Shown: positions 44,773 through 56,100 of the stretch, piece by piece | How positions within the stretch are numbered: position 1 is the first letter of the stretch | Layout of the letters: the number at the start of each line of letters is the position of its first letter | Source of the DNA: Uloborus plumipes | Taxonomy: Eukaryota; Arthropoda; Arachnida; Araneae; Uloboridae | Reading direction: 5' to 3' | Assembly: GCA_038373865.1 (NCBI GenBank) | Contig: JAXGGA010002901.1 | Coordinates: forward strand, 48,341 to 112,340 | Length of the DNA stretch: 64,000 nt | Made by a program: the position numbers and the translations under genes | Notes under the pieces: generated by a model | Told to the model about the DNA's origin: nothing | Databases searched by the model: none | The model's input: only the letters and a program-made list of their open reading frames with translations

Positions 44773-45549
44773 TCTACTTATTAAAAACTGAGTATCTTTC
44801 TAACTTTCTTTCTATCTATGTCACGCTTCTTTCTTCTGAACGCCACTGAACTGAAAGTCGAACCAGGTACCGATAGATAGGTAATTTTTCAGGCTTCATT
44901 AGTTTCAATCTATATAATTATACGATTTTAATTAGCGAAGATATCAATTAATAAGTAGTCAAGTTTAAAGCGATTAAGCCTAATAAATGATTAAATATGA
45001 AATCCATTCTTGAAACGTGGTTGCTATGAAACAGTGATAAAAATGATAATGAGAATTTTGAATAAAGACTTAACTAAATCAAACACGAAACTCATAAGCG
45101 GGCCACTTACATAGTATTTTTATCGCTAGCTACTTGTAATATTTTGAAACATTCATTTGTTGAAAAGCCATCTACTTATATTAAAAACTGAGTATCTATG
45201 TGTGCTTTTTTCCTTTGAGCGAGCTGAACTTTCTGAAACTTTCCTCACCATCTTGAAAGCGCGAAGCATCTTAATAATTCGAACGATTTTTTTATATAGG
45301 AAAATAGTAAAGGCGTGAAGCGCCTGTAAGCGAGCCGCCTTGGCGGGGAGTACTTTCTTGAAATTTTCCTCGCTACTTTCAGGGCACAGTGCCCGTGCAA
45401 CGCCGGGCCACGTGCGTGGTATGTCTTGAAATCGAATGAACATTAAATTTTTCAAATAATATAACTTCAGAATGAGGTAAAAGTTAGAGAAGGGGGACGT
45501 TATGCTTCAACATGCCGCAGGAAGCTAATCTAGCTGCCCTAGCAGCTAG
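44773..45549 (+). mobile_element. Helitron-like element, tandem unit 2, 777 bp
   Basis: It begins TCTACTTATTAAAAACTG directly after the CTAG of unit 1, ends CTAG (45546-45549), and is followed by T45550. Identity with unit 1 is high by eye (mostly substitutions and a few indels). The internal second start is at 45171. Confidence 0.75.
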
Positions 45550-45659
45550 TTTAAACGCTTAAAAAGAGTGGTATTAAAAAGTTAATTTAACTCCACTGCC
45601 ACAAATCATTTTTCCAGAGCATGAAAGGATATTCTGCTCAATTTCTTCTTCCGCACATT

Positions 45660-46055
45660 TGTACTATAGGTACTCCCATCGCCCCATTGACAATTTCTTT
45701 CATTAACTAAAATATCTTTTGAACATACATTCAAAATTATTCGCCCCCAGATAACTTCACCTCAATTTTATTAGTTCGGAAAATTGTTTGAACTTTGTTG
45801 ACACTGGTATTCAAATCAAGCTCTTTTGCAGAAACAATATTTATTACAACAGGTGCTCGTTCAACCACCATCGTCTCATTGACAGTTTTCTTTCATTAAC
45901 CAAAACATTTTCCGACATAGCTTCAAAAATTATATACCCTAGATAACTTAATTCCCAATTTTATTAGTTCATGTATAATTGTTTGAACTCGGTCGACACT
46001 GGTATTCAAGTCAAGCTCTATTGAAGAAACAGTATTTATTACAACAGGTGCTTGT
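45660..46055. repeat. Tandem duplication, about 195-bp unit
   Basis: CTCATTGACAGTTTTCTTTC/CCATTGACAATTTCTTTC, CTAGATAACTT/CCAGATAACTT, AATTTTATTAGTTC, TTGTTTGAACT, GACACTGGTATTCAA and ATTTATTACAACAGGTGCT recur in the same order in two adjacent units. Confidence 0.75.
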
Positions 46056-46384
46056 GCTTATAACTTATAGATTATCCTCCTATAAAACCGGGGCTCTTTC
46101 TGAAGTGAAAGGGTTTTACGCGCATTATTATTTTCCAGGCAATCAGAATGAAAAGGATGAAACATTAGAATTGCTTTCACTCATGAAAATTTATGTCTTA
46201 AAAATTAAACTCAAAAACAGTCCTTTTCTTGTTTTAAACCCCTGACGCAACAAAGAAGGGGGTTATAAGTTTGATGTAGGAACTCTAGAGCCTAAAGAGA
46301 TGACCCGATTATGAATTGTTTTGTTTGAAAGGTGAAGTAATCGATAGTGTTCTTAACGACGTCGCATCTTCGGATGACATTAAT

Positions 46385-46625
46385 GAACAAAGGTATTATT
46401 TGAAGGGCTTGGAGGATGAAGGGGCTAAGTTACATTTTAAAATCTAAAGACTCTGGACAATGTTAAGCAATGGATATAGGTAAGCAAATAAAACTCGGTA
46501 CATCAAAACGTAGATGTCATTAGACCAATTTCATACGCACGCTAACGACAAAACCAGAAAACAAAGAAGCTGCAACAACTGCAACAATAAAACGTTGAAC
46601 TTCAATTTTTAAAGTTTTAACATAC
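46385..46625 (+). repeat. Dispersed repeat, inverted partner of 57420-57680
   Basis: Shared with the complement of 57420-57680: GAAGGG(C/T)TTGGAGGATGAAG, GCAATGGATA.AGGTA.GCAAA, TAAAACT.GGTA.ATCAAAA, AGAAAACAAA..AGCTG..ACAACTGCAACA and TAAAAC.TTGAACTT. The first part reads GLEDEG in both copies and is followed by a splice-donor-like AGGTA.G, but both frames are interrupted. Confidence 0.6.
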
Positions 46626-47386
46626 TTGAAAGTTTAAAATAATCGTATTTAAAGAAAGAAAAAAATTCTGCGCCTGATAAGATGTGTTTGGAACTTGTAT
46701 GTAGTATAGAACTCGAATTATAACATGCGATACACCATCTCCGAATTATAACGTTTTTTAGCAAATGCGGCTAAATCTTGAATCTACACGATTGGAAACC
46801 GATGTCATTGTTGGCAGACGAGGAAAGAAAACTCAATGCTTTGAAATGTTTATCTGTTGCCAGTTTCTATTTGATAACAATTAAAATACTAGTCACTGAT
46901 TTTAGTATAAGAATTTTCAATTTTCCCTTTTTAGTCTGCTTTTGCGATTAGCAAATTTTACTAGTAAGAATTACTTTTCCTTTTCCGCCTGTTCATCATC
47001 TCCTCTCGAAAACAATAAAATTTATTTAGATTTAAAAGGCTTTCTGAAAAGAGCAGTTCGTTTTAATATGAGAACGGCAATCAGGGTCATGGTTTGCTTA
47101 AATTTTTAATTTAAACTTAGTACTTGTAATGTGACTTGAGACATCCATTAGTTTTGAGTTCTTTCTTCCTATTGTAATTTTTCTCTATTACATCAATACT
47201 TAAGTAAAATATTTTTTGTAACTGATTTAGTTACTTTTTTCTCTCAATATTTTGCTTATTGCATGCTTTTGTGCATCTTTGAAATATTATTACTCAATTG
47301 TTTAGTAAGAAGTTTTTTTTATGTTGTTTTACTGTTTGTATAGAGCAGACATAATTTTCTCTAAGAGGAAGGAAATTGCTTATAAC
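46626..47386. other. Unassigned AT-rich spacer
   Basis: No recognised gene or bounded element. Confidence 0.35.
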
Positions 47387-47388
47387 TA

Positions 47389-47580
47389 GGGCCCGATTCA
47401 GATATAAGGGGCCATATGCCAAATATTCTTTTGGTCCCCTTATGCTCAGATTTTACAATTTTAGGTATAGACTTGAAAAAAATTAAACCGCAGACAGAAG
47501 TAGTTTTAGCCATTAGGGGGGGGGGGATGAATAGGGGGCCCTAGTCCACGGCCTAGTTGGCCTATTCAGTAATCAGGCCC
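47389..47580. mobile_element. TAGGGCC MITE, 192 bp
   Basis: Ends GGGCCCGATTCAG and CAGTAATCAGGCCC are imperfect inverted repeats bordered by TA on both sides. If TA belongs to the ends (TAGGG...CCCTA, a hAT-type terminus), the 8-bp flanks CTTATAAC and CTCGTAAT match at five positions with only transitions elsewhere. It contains a 12-base G-run (about 47515-47527). Confidence 0.5.
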
Positions 47581-47845
47581 TACTCGTAATAATTTCTGCG
47601 TGTATGAAAATGAATACATATAGATAAATATAAACATGGATAATTAGACCAGGCGAGGAGCGAGCTGCAGACCCCTCCGGTACAGGAAATGTAAAAATGT
47701 TTTAGTTTTTTACTCAATATTTTGCTTGAATGATTTCCTTTATTTTGATGGAAAATAATGTTGCTATGTCTTTTTTTTATTGTTTATATATTTTGTTTAA
47801 TTTGTGTCAACAAAACTTTTCTACCGCAATATTTAAAGTTAATAA

Positions 47846-47953
47846 CCCAGGTAGCACAAAAAACGTTTAAACGTTTTATAAACGTTTTTAATCCGTTGTC
47901 ACAACGTTAATAACCATTTTACAACCTTTAAAAAGCGAAGTGTGCTACTTGGG
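47846..47953. mobile_element. Harbinger-like MITE, 108 bp
   Basis: CCCAGGTAGCACA at the left and TGTGCTACTTGGG at the right, with TAA on both sides (47843-47845, 47954-47956). The inside is a cluster of AACGTTTA/TAAACGTT palindromes. It is one of the smallest bounded elements in the window. Confidence 0.75.
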
Positions 47954-48291
47954 TAAGTTTATCCGAAATTGGTTTAGTACAAAGTGAACTTCCCTTACAC
48001 TTTTTCTTCGCTTGGAAGCAATGGTCTTTAAGAGTTTCACTTTTTAAATAGTTCACAAAGTTAACTGTCTGTTTATTATAAATGCTGATGTTCTAATTTT
48101 GATGTAGTTGGTGTGAAGGAAAAATGGAAAAATTAAAATGTGTGTTGAATTGGCAAATGAATTAGGCAGTAAAACCTTGGCAGTGCACCTTTAATTTCAA
48201 TCATTGTTTCGCATTCAAATGAATGCAACAAGCTCCCAGGGCCGCAACACGGACGGAATAGGAGGGGAGGAAGCATTTATAAGGGTAATAT

Positions 48292-50520
48292 CTGTACCTC
48301 AGAATCAGAACGACGACGCGACGCACAGTGGAGTATTTGACTGAAAATCCTGGCCAAAACTATTTTGGAATTTTCGCTCTTCTAAGGGAATATTCTCCTG
48401 TGCGTTTGGGCGTTGTACAGCAAAGCTACCCAGCGTACAGCTATGAAACTTGGTCGACAAAGTGTCTAAAAGGTCAGATGTTGTAACTTGCAGCTCGATT
48501 TTTAAAATTTAATTTAGAAAAAAAATTATTTAATGTTTTATCCACGGTTTAGAATTTTGCGAGTTTACGACTGTAAAAAGGTTTCTAGTGAACATAGGAA
48601 GAAAAAAAATACATTTGGAACAACATACACCATTTGGAACAATTCAATTTCTTTAAAAGTCTAAATTGTTTGAAGTTCTAACGTAATTTACCGAATTTTC
48701 AGGAATTTTCAAAGACAGTTCACTTTTTCGACGTTTTTCAATTAATCAATCAATGTAAATTAAAATTCCTGCATCCGAGAATCTAATGGTGTTATTGCCC
48801 AGAAACTTTTCAAGGATACAATGTAAACATTTCACTTTCATTTAAAGCAAAAACGGTGAAGTTATCTTTCTTCATTGATTTTTAGTAATTTGTTTTAAAG
48901 AGGTGAAAGAAAAATTTTCATCGTGTTTCACCATGGTTTCACGTTTGTTCCGGAGCAGCTGGCAACATGCCAACCGTTGACGAGGAATTGTTTGAAGCGA
49001 AAGCTAATAAGTAAGCGTATTTTATTCGATGTATTTTTTCCTTTGACGGAATGTAATTAGTACATTGCCTCCTCTCCCCCCCCTCCCAAAAAATAGTTCA
49101 ACAATACCAGTATTCTGTCAAAAAGTTACTTAAATATGAGGAAAAATTTTTCGATTTCATTTCTAATCGTTAGGTTACAAAAAATGCCTTGACCTGACAA
49201 ATTAACCTTGAACAAAAGAAAAAAAAAATTCCACGAGAATTGCAGGCAAATATTTTGATGTTCAATGAATCCTTTTTCATTGCAAAAATAAAACTTTACT
49301 AATATTACAAAGAGGAAGGGTGATTTTGTATCTTGAATAACCTCCGAAACCATGCACCTATTTGAAAAACATTTTCAGCATATGAAAGGTACATTCTCAG
49401 GGAGTAACAAAGGCTATAGTTCGAAGAGATTCGTTAAACCGTTCCTTTTTTAGTTCAACTCGAAGCAATTTTTACATAAATCGCCGAAGATAAGGGTTTA
49501 AAATTACCTACACATATTAATGTTATATAGCACTAGAAACCGAAAATTTTTCTGCTTCCCCTCAGTGGAGTTTTTGACCCAAAACTCTGCAAATGCATAA
49601 CTTTTTCGTCTAATTTTTTAGACGGACACTTTTTAATTATCTCATACAATGATTTTTTTGTGATTTCTATAAACTTCCTAGAAGATCCTGAAAAAAAAAA
49701 CGAACATGAACAAACCCAAAAGAAAAAACGTAAATTTACTTCATCCAGTTTAAACCTATTTTAAGCAAAATGGGGCAAAAAGGGGCAACTTTTTTTTTCA
49801 AATACGTTTTAAGGGAACCTTAAGCTTTATTTTGATAGACGAACTTGCGTCCGGAAATGCCCGGAACCCATATAAAAACCTTTCTTTTTAAAAAATTTAC
49901 TGAAAATAGAGCGATTTTTTTTAAGTTGTGTAAAACACTATTAAAAAATATTTCCCGAAGCAAATTCGACATGGATTGCACATCTTATTAAAGTACATAC
50001 CTTCGTCTTCCATATTCATTAGTGTTATTCTATAATTTCGAAATAAGCCACCGAATACAGCGCATTGAATGTGAGCAACAAACGAAGCTTCCAGGAAAAC
50101 AGCAGCGCAGATTCCAACATCGACTGAGTTTGAAGCATTCGTATGGGTCTTAATCAAAGTGGAAGGGCTTTATGTTGTAGATTATGACGAAGTGTCTAAT
50201 CAGTTGTCCGAAAACGAATAGCAGAGTGGGATTGACCATACTTTACATTTTCGACTTTTGTCCAGGATTTTTACTCAAATACTCCACTGTGCGACGTAAG
50301 CCCAAAAACAGCGATTTTCACTTTTTTGCTTCATTGTATGTAGCATCTTATTCCACATCGACCCATTAAAACATAATTCTATAAAACAAATTCCTTAACA
50401 ATTATTTTGCAGCGTGAAAAGAGCGCGAGTCCCATCCTTTGTATGTATCCGACAATCGTTTTCGCCCTCTACTGAGAAATGACGAAAATGGACTTACGTT
50501 AGTCTGGTTCTGAGGTATAG
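48292..50520. mobile_element. TIR element, CTGTACCTCAGAAC family, copy B
   Basis: Left end CTGTACCTCAGAATCAGA, right end TCTGGTTCTGAGGTATAG, flanked by ATAT on both sides (48288-48291, 50521-50524). The right 230 bp match copy A (22801-23696). A second element (48324-50291) interrupts it after the first 30 bp. Confidence 0.7.
48324..50291. mobile_element. Nested 1.97-kb TIR element, CACAGTGGAGT ends
   Basis: CACAGTGGAGTATTTGA with AAATCCTGG.CAAAA is present at the left and inverted at the right, 33 of 36 positions identical. CGACG precedes the left end and follows the right end. Copy A of the host family has no such insertion, which confirms nesting. The interior (phrase ACAGCTATGAAACTTGGTCG, a second CAGTGGAGTTTTTGAC at 49562) has no recognisable transposase. 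Confidence 0.7.
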
Positions 50521-50521
50521 A

Positions 50522-50985
50522 TATATATTACACGTGTCGGAATTAACCTCAGGGGTAAATTCCAACTGTAAGACGGACAGCTCCCTCAAAAAAAAAAAAA
50601 AAAAAAAAAATCAGCTACGCTACTGAATAAGACAGAAAGTTTGTTCAAAAACTGCATTAATATATTTGACACAGGTACACACATGCAAACATACATGCAG
50701 TTAGAGTTCCCAAAAAAAATCCCACTTACCTGAATACAACGAGGGAAAAATCCCCAAATCAATTTTCCCTGCACGGTCAAATCAGAGAACTCGAATTTTC
50801 GCAACAAGAAAAGTATCTAATAATTATCCACGGTAACCACAAATTCGCAGGGTTTCCCAAAACCCGTCTTCAACAAATGACCTTTCACTAACCGCACACC
50901 AAAAAAGCCAACATAAAAAAAAAGAAAAAAAAAAAATCACACATCCAAACAATAAAAGACTTTCACCTTCGAAGCTGGATGTTCG
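50522..50985. other. Unassigned spacer with poly-A tracts
   Basis: A-runs at about 50589-50610 and 50919-50937. No gene is recognised. Confidence 0.35.
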
Positions 50986-51245
50986 GAAAAGGAATGGGCA
51001 TTCCCTGTCGTCTGACGAGTGTCCCGCCCCCCCCCCCTCCCCAATCTTGCGGAACCAGTGGTGGGGTCCTCTTCCGTTAATCGGGCGTCCAGAGAGGTTC
51101 ATCTGCACGCGATTGCGCAAGGGTCCGTTTATTTCCTCTCCGTGGAACCAGTCGGGGGGACACGCTGGGGTCCTTAATGGTGGCTGGAAACGTGGACCCG
51201 TCACGTGCTGGTGTTCAGTGAACCCTGCGATTCCTCCCGTCTTGG
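50986..51245. other. GC-rich island without assigned function
   Basis: A 260-bp block above 55% GC (CCCGTTAATCGGG-like, CACGCGATTGCGCAAGGGTC, GTGGACCCGTCACGTGCTGG) inside AT-rich DNA. Open frames cross it on both strands (51047-51343 plus, 50824-51204 minus), as expected by chance in stop-poor GC-rich sequence. Neither encodes a domain I know. It is a candidate exon or promoter region only. Confidence 0.35.
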
Positions 51246-51480
51246 AAGTTAAAGTGAAAAAAAAGATGTGGAAGTTGCTGATTGCTAAGGAGAAAAGAAT
51301 TGAAGAGAATGAAGGAGAAGAAACAATGGAGAGTAAATTCTAGATCATCAATACACTAATGAAATAATGAACCATTTTATACACTAGCATTTCTCAAGCT
51401 TTTCAATACATATACCAGAACTTTTGAAGGAAAAAAAGAGCACCGTAGCTCTCTTGTGCGATTTATTAAACAATCATATA

Positions 51481-52133
51481 TACAGGGTGTCCACTCCAAT
51501 CGTGGACCAATAGCTAATTTCTAAACCGTTAGAGATAAGCATATAGTTTATTTAGGAAAAAATCTCCAAATTATGAAAGGAATTTTGGGTCTATTCAATG
51601 TTTTTCAAAAAATCAAATTTTGAAAGAGTTACGAAATTTAAATTTTTATACAGCCCCCCAGTCCTATCAATCATATTTAGTAAAACATTCTCGACACTGT
51701 ATCGTTTAAAACTAAAAAAAATCACTCTTCTACCACAAAAATTGACCGAGTTATGACGTTTTGAAAAATCAAGATTTTGAAGGATTTCGCATACGGTGCC
51801 TTGAGAGATCTCTCGATGACGTCATGAAATAATGCTAAATTTTGATTTTTCAAAACGTCATAACTCGGTCAATTTTTGTGGTAGAAGAGTGATTTTTTTT
51901 TAGTTTTAAATGTTACAGTGTCGAGAATGTTTTACTAAATATGATTGATAGGACTGGGGGGCTGTATAAAAATTTAAATTTCGTAACTTTTCAAAATTTG
52001 ATTTTTTGAAAAACATTCAATAGACCCAAAATTCCTTTCATAATTTGGAGATTTTTTCCTAAATAAACGATATGCTTATCTCTAACGATTTAAAAATTAG
52101 CTATTGGTCCACGATTGGAGTGGACACCCTGTA
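51481..52133. mobile_element. Foldback MITE, ACAGGGTGTCC family, copy 2
   Basis: Nearly identical to 40238-40892 but in the opposite orientation as judged by its centre. TA flanks at 51479-51480 and 52134-52135. The tip palindrome reads AGAGATCTCT (51804-51813), where copy 1 has AGCGATCGCT. Inserted next to a short (TA)n. Confidence 0.88.
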
Positions 52134-52154
52134 TATATATATATTTACAAACAA

Positions 52155-52320
52155 CACCTGAGCTGTGGAGTCTGAGTCGTACTGATTTTGGGGTAAAAGA
52201 GTCGCAGTCGGGAATCGAAAGCTTCCCGAAAGTCGGAGAGGCCATTTTTACACCGAGTCCTTGTTTATGCAAATGTTACAGGAGTAAGAGTCAAAGTCAC
52301 AGAGTCGATCAAAATCTGGA
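52155..52320. repeat. GAGTC-type repeat fragment
   Basis: GAGCTGTGGAGTCTGAGTCG, GAGTCGCAGTCGGGAATCG and a trailing AGTCAAAGTCACAGAGTCG recall the GACTCCGACTCC repeat at 14573-15222. No ends are visible. Confidence 0.45.
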
Positions 52321-53051
52321 ATTGGTTGTTGTTGTTGCAAGGTACGGACACAAATAAGTCCGAATTGAATTGTATTGACAGTTACATGTTTCACTATTAT
52401 ATAAAATTAATAATATTAAATGTTTTGCTATACATAAAAAAGACTTTAACCACACGTTTCTCTTTGTTAAAGAAGAAATCGTAGTCATATCTGCACACAA
52501 TGGAATTTAAGTATTGAATTAATCCCTTCAAAACAATAGTCTTTTTGACAACTTAGACAAAAACTATTTAAGGAGATGGATAAAAGGTTTTTTTTTTTTT
52601 ACTATAACGCCGACACATTAAATTGGTAACTTCTTGCTTAATAAGTTTGTATTTTTGTTGTATTTTCGGTTCGAATAGAAATTCTTTAAAAATAAGGCCA
52701 AAAAGCATTTTCCCCATCTTAGAACCGGCATTTCCTTGCATAGGCTGATATTGGACCGTGGATCACAGCTGGTAATGTTCCTCTTTGTTTTCTTTCAGAA
52801 ACAGCGAACGATTTAAGTGCCAGAAAATGTTCAAACTTGTTGTCGGAAGATAAAGAACGACAGAGTTGAGAGCTAATGTAAGAGAAAATATTGAAGCGAT
52901 ACATCGAGCCAGCTTGCAGAGAACTGCTGACATGCTTCGGAGTCCCCTTTTTCGGTGCAAAAGAGATGAGCTTGTGGATGAAAAGACATGAGGCAGCATC
53001 CATTTATCGGGTGCCTCGAGAGGGGGGGGGCATTATGTTGTTACTTATGTG
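52321..53051. other. Unassigned spacer
   Basis: A minus-strand frame of 94 codons at 52719-53003 is not recognised. No bounded element. Confidence 0.35.
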
Positions 53052-55818
53052 CAGTAGCGTAGCTAGGGGGCCCAGCGCCCGTGGCGAACTTGAAAAATTG
53101 CACCCCCCCTTAGGGAGGTCTCTCTGATGGGAGGTCACTGTGATCTCCCAAAATGTCCTTACTCCAAAAAATTTGATTGATTTATTCGAAAAATTTGCAG
53201 ATAATATTGCAATCATTTTTTTATTTTATTTTTTTTTCTTTCAGCATTTTTAATTATGCTCAGTGTTCCCCCTCTGGTTATGTTATGTATTCAAGCTTTG
53301 TTTTTTTCACCTTTTTTGATCAAATTGAGAATTTTTGCCTTTCCAATAATTGTCGTTCGGGGCGTTCCTACCTTTCCCCATCATTTCACACAAATTCAAA
53401 AACAAATAATTATTGCTAGTCGTTATTGAACCTATTGTGTTTTTTTTCCACACAACAGCTTTTATTTTAAATAGGATTTGTTTTAGAATACTGGAAGAAT
53501 GTATAAAATGTTTGTGCATTTTAATTAAAAATCAAAGCATTGATTCTATTGTACTTACTTAGAAAATCAAAGAAAATATAAAAAGCATAATTAATCTGAA
53601 ATTGGCTTAATAAATACGACTCTTTGCATACAGGCAAAATAAAAGTTCGCTATTTTAGGCCTCCGATTATTTTTTATGAATAAATACTTTTCATTCTAGG
53701 TATTTAAAATGTTCCAGAGACCAGCCGTTATTTAATATTAATATTATCTATGAGAGGAATTAGGGGATGCAATTGTTACCTCCCTGGCTTTAAGAAAGTA
53801 GCAGATGTATTTTCTTGCTTTTTTTTTTTTTTTTTTTTAATTTTGAATACAGCGTGTACAAACATGGACCAGCAATAGGGAAGGTATTGGCACGGACCAC
53901 AACGACGGTGATCGAACTGAGAATGATTAAAAAAAAAAAAAAAAAGCTGATTAGCACGTATATTAGTGTACCATTTTAAAAAAGTGGCTCGCCCTTCTGA
54001 AGCAGCATAGAGTACACGCATCTTCCCTCAACATTCACTTGGCGTTTCCTTGTTCAGTAATACATGAGAAACAATTGCTATTTTAAGGGGTCACAGTACC
54101 TCAAAAATGACCAAAAAACCAAAAAAAATTTTATTGCTTATTTCAAAAGTAAAAGTTATTTAAAACAGTCGGAAAAATAGCATTGCTCTAGCTAAATTAT
54201 TCAAAAAGTTATAAGTGACTTTAGGGCATGCATGCTATGTATTCTAATGGAAAAGCAAAATTTTAAAGTGCTTTTTCTCGATGTTCAGTTTTTAGTGTTT
54301 CGATGTTACTGAAAATGCTAAGGAATTTTTTCTATTAAAGATACAACTTTAAAGCAATATTTTTTGCACTCAGGATAATATATTTGACAAAACTGCATTG
54401 AATAAGCATTTCATAAATTACTAAAACTTTTAGAGCTTGTTAAACCTCGAAAAATAAAATTTTCTAAGATTTTTTTACATAAAAGGTCACAAAATATTTT
54501 CAAATCAATATATAAGAAAATGAATGCACAGATTTTTTGAGGTAATTCTTGTGATCATTTAGCTTTAGCAAAAAGAAACTTTGAAATTAGTGCAAAAACA
54601 AAAAAGCCTTAGGGTTTTTAAAAAATTGAAATTTTCTTAAAATTTTCAAATTTTCAAAAAAAGTGAGCAAAATTTTTAATTTTTGAAAATAAATTATTGA
54701 TTGTTAAATAAGTGCTGAAACAAAGATTTCAAAGAATTACATTTTTCACGTAAATTTAAGAAAATTGTTAGAAAGTTACTGTAACCCCTTAATTTATTTT
54801 GACAATAGAAAGAACACAAAACATATTGCACTGGCGTGATTACAAATCGAACTCAATCCCTCCCAATAATACTAAAACGGTAATTAGTATAAAGAACAAA
54901 GTAGTGCTATTACATAGTTTAGAAGTGAGAGCACTTCATTAAAGTTCATATAAAATAGAAAATATTCAAAATAAGAAATCGAAACTCACTAAAAAAAGAT
55001 ATATTTATCTTTTTTTTTTTTTTTTTTGAACCTTCTAACCTTTCTATACTGAGCCATCGAAGCAGTAACAGCGTTTGAAAACGTTACTCGTTCAAAATCG
55101 CGCCGCTGTACTTGTGTTACTAAATTTTGGAATCTTCATTTAATGTAGGCTCTTGGTACACATTTTTTAAATCACGACATTTGCAATAGTCGTTTTTTTT
55201 AGAAACCTCCCCCCCCCGTTTTTGAGAAATACATATTATTCTCTCGCTAGTTTTCGCTACAGATAAATTGTTACCAACAGAGGAGTTACTTTCTGTCATC
55301 ATAAAATTGCATTCCAAAAATCTATCCGAAATGTTTTCAACAAAAGTTCGCCGATTTTTAAAATCGCAGAATGCTATTACCGAAGTATAGTATGTAATTG
55401 ATAAGTTGAAGTGAGAGATATCGTGAAAAAAACGGCTGGAAATAAAGTTTTAAATTGGAAATAAGGAGAAAAGGTTTGTTTCTATCTGTTTTAAGTGGAT
55501 AAGACCGGCCGATTTCAGATCAGCCCATTATACAGATTCCAGATCCCATATAGCTAAATTCCATCCTGCCGAATAGATTTAAGATAACATCAGCGTATCC
55601 AACCGAAATCTAACAAAGCAAAGTTGCACATTTTGCATGGTTTGTCCTGTAGTGCGGGGCGCAGTTTGTGCTGCTCGGGGTGTCTATCAAATTTTCATTT
55701 TTTAGTCTGTTTGGACTCGACAAAAAATAATAATAATAATAATCGGTCAAAATGCCGCCCCCCTGGCTGCTGCGCCCCTGGCAAGAGCCACTCCTGCCAA
55801 CCTCTAGCTACGGCACTG
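53052..55818. mobile_element. Degenerate hAT-like element, 2.77 kb
   Basis: Left end CAGTAGCGTAGCTAGGGGG and right end (complement) CAGTGCCGTAGCTAGAGG are inverted partners. The 8-bp flanks are CTTATGTG (53044-53051) and CTTGTGTG (55819-55826), one transition apart. Length is near that of autonomous hATs, but no frame resembles a hAT transposase. A TTAA element (54087-54788) is nested inside. A GGGAGGTCACTGTGATCTCC palindrome lies at 53130-53149. Confidence 0.7.
54087..54788. mobile_element. piggyBac-like MITE (family P4), 702 bp
   Basis: GGGGTCACAGTA at the left, TACTGTAACCCC at the right, TTAA on both sides (54083-54086, 54789-54792). The interior is extremely A/T-rich without coding. It is nested in the hAT-like element 53052-55818. 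Confidence 0.75.
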
Positions 55819-55944
55819 CTTGTGTGCCACTCGGGTATCCGAGCCCAAGTAATAAATGAGCCGACTTGATTTAACGCAGAATTTGACGTCTTCCGTTTTT
55901 ACGAGCACCATTAAGGTCGAAATCTATTCTAGCTCAACACACCT

Positions 55945-56100
55945 GCCATAAGGGCCAGATTATATTGCATGCAGCCATTCATACCGATAAAGAATAAGAA
56001 CAGAAGAGATTGAAAGTACATCCATTCCCGAGCGGGGATTCAAATTCGGGACCTTCGTATCTCCCACCTCTGATCATTGGACAAGGCAGCCCAATAGAGG
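55945..56100 (-). mobile_element. tRNA-derived SINE (family A), minus strand fragment
   Basis: The minus strand carries GGCTGCCTTGTCCAATGATC, B box GAATTTGAATCCC (decayed), CCCGCTCGGGAATGGATGTA and TTCAATCTCTTCTGTTC, the family-A head and start of body. The 3' half is missing or diverged. Confidence 0.6.
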
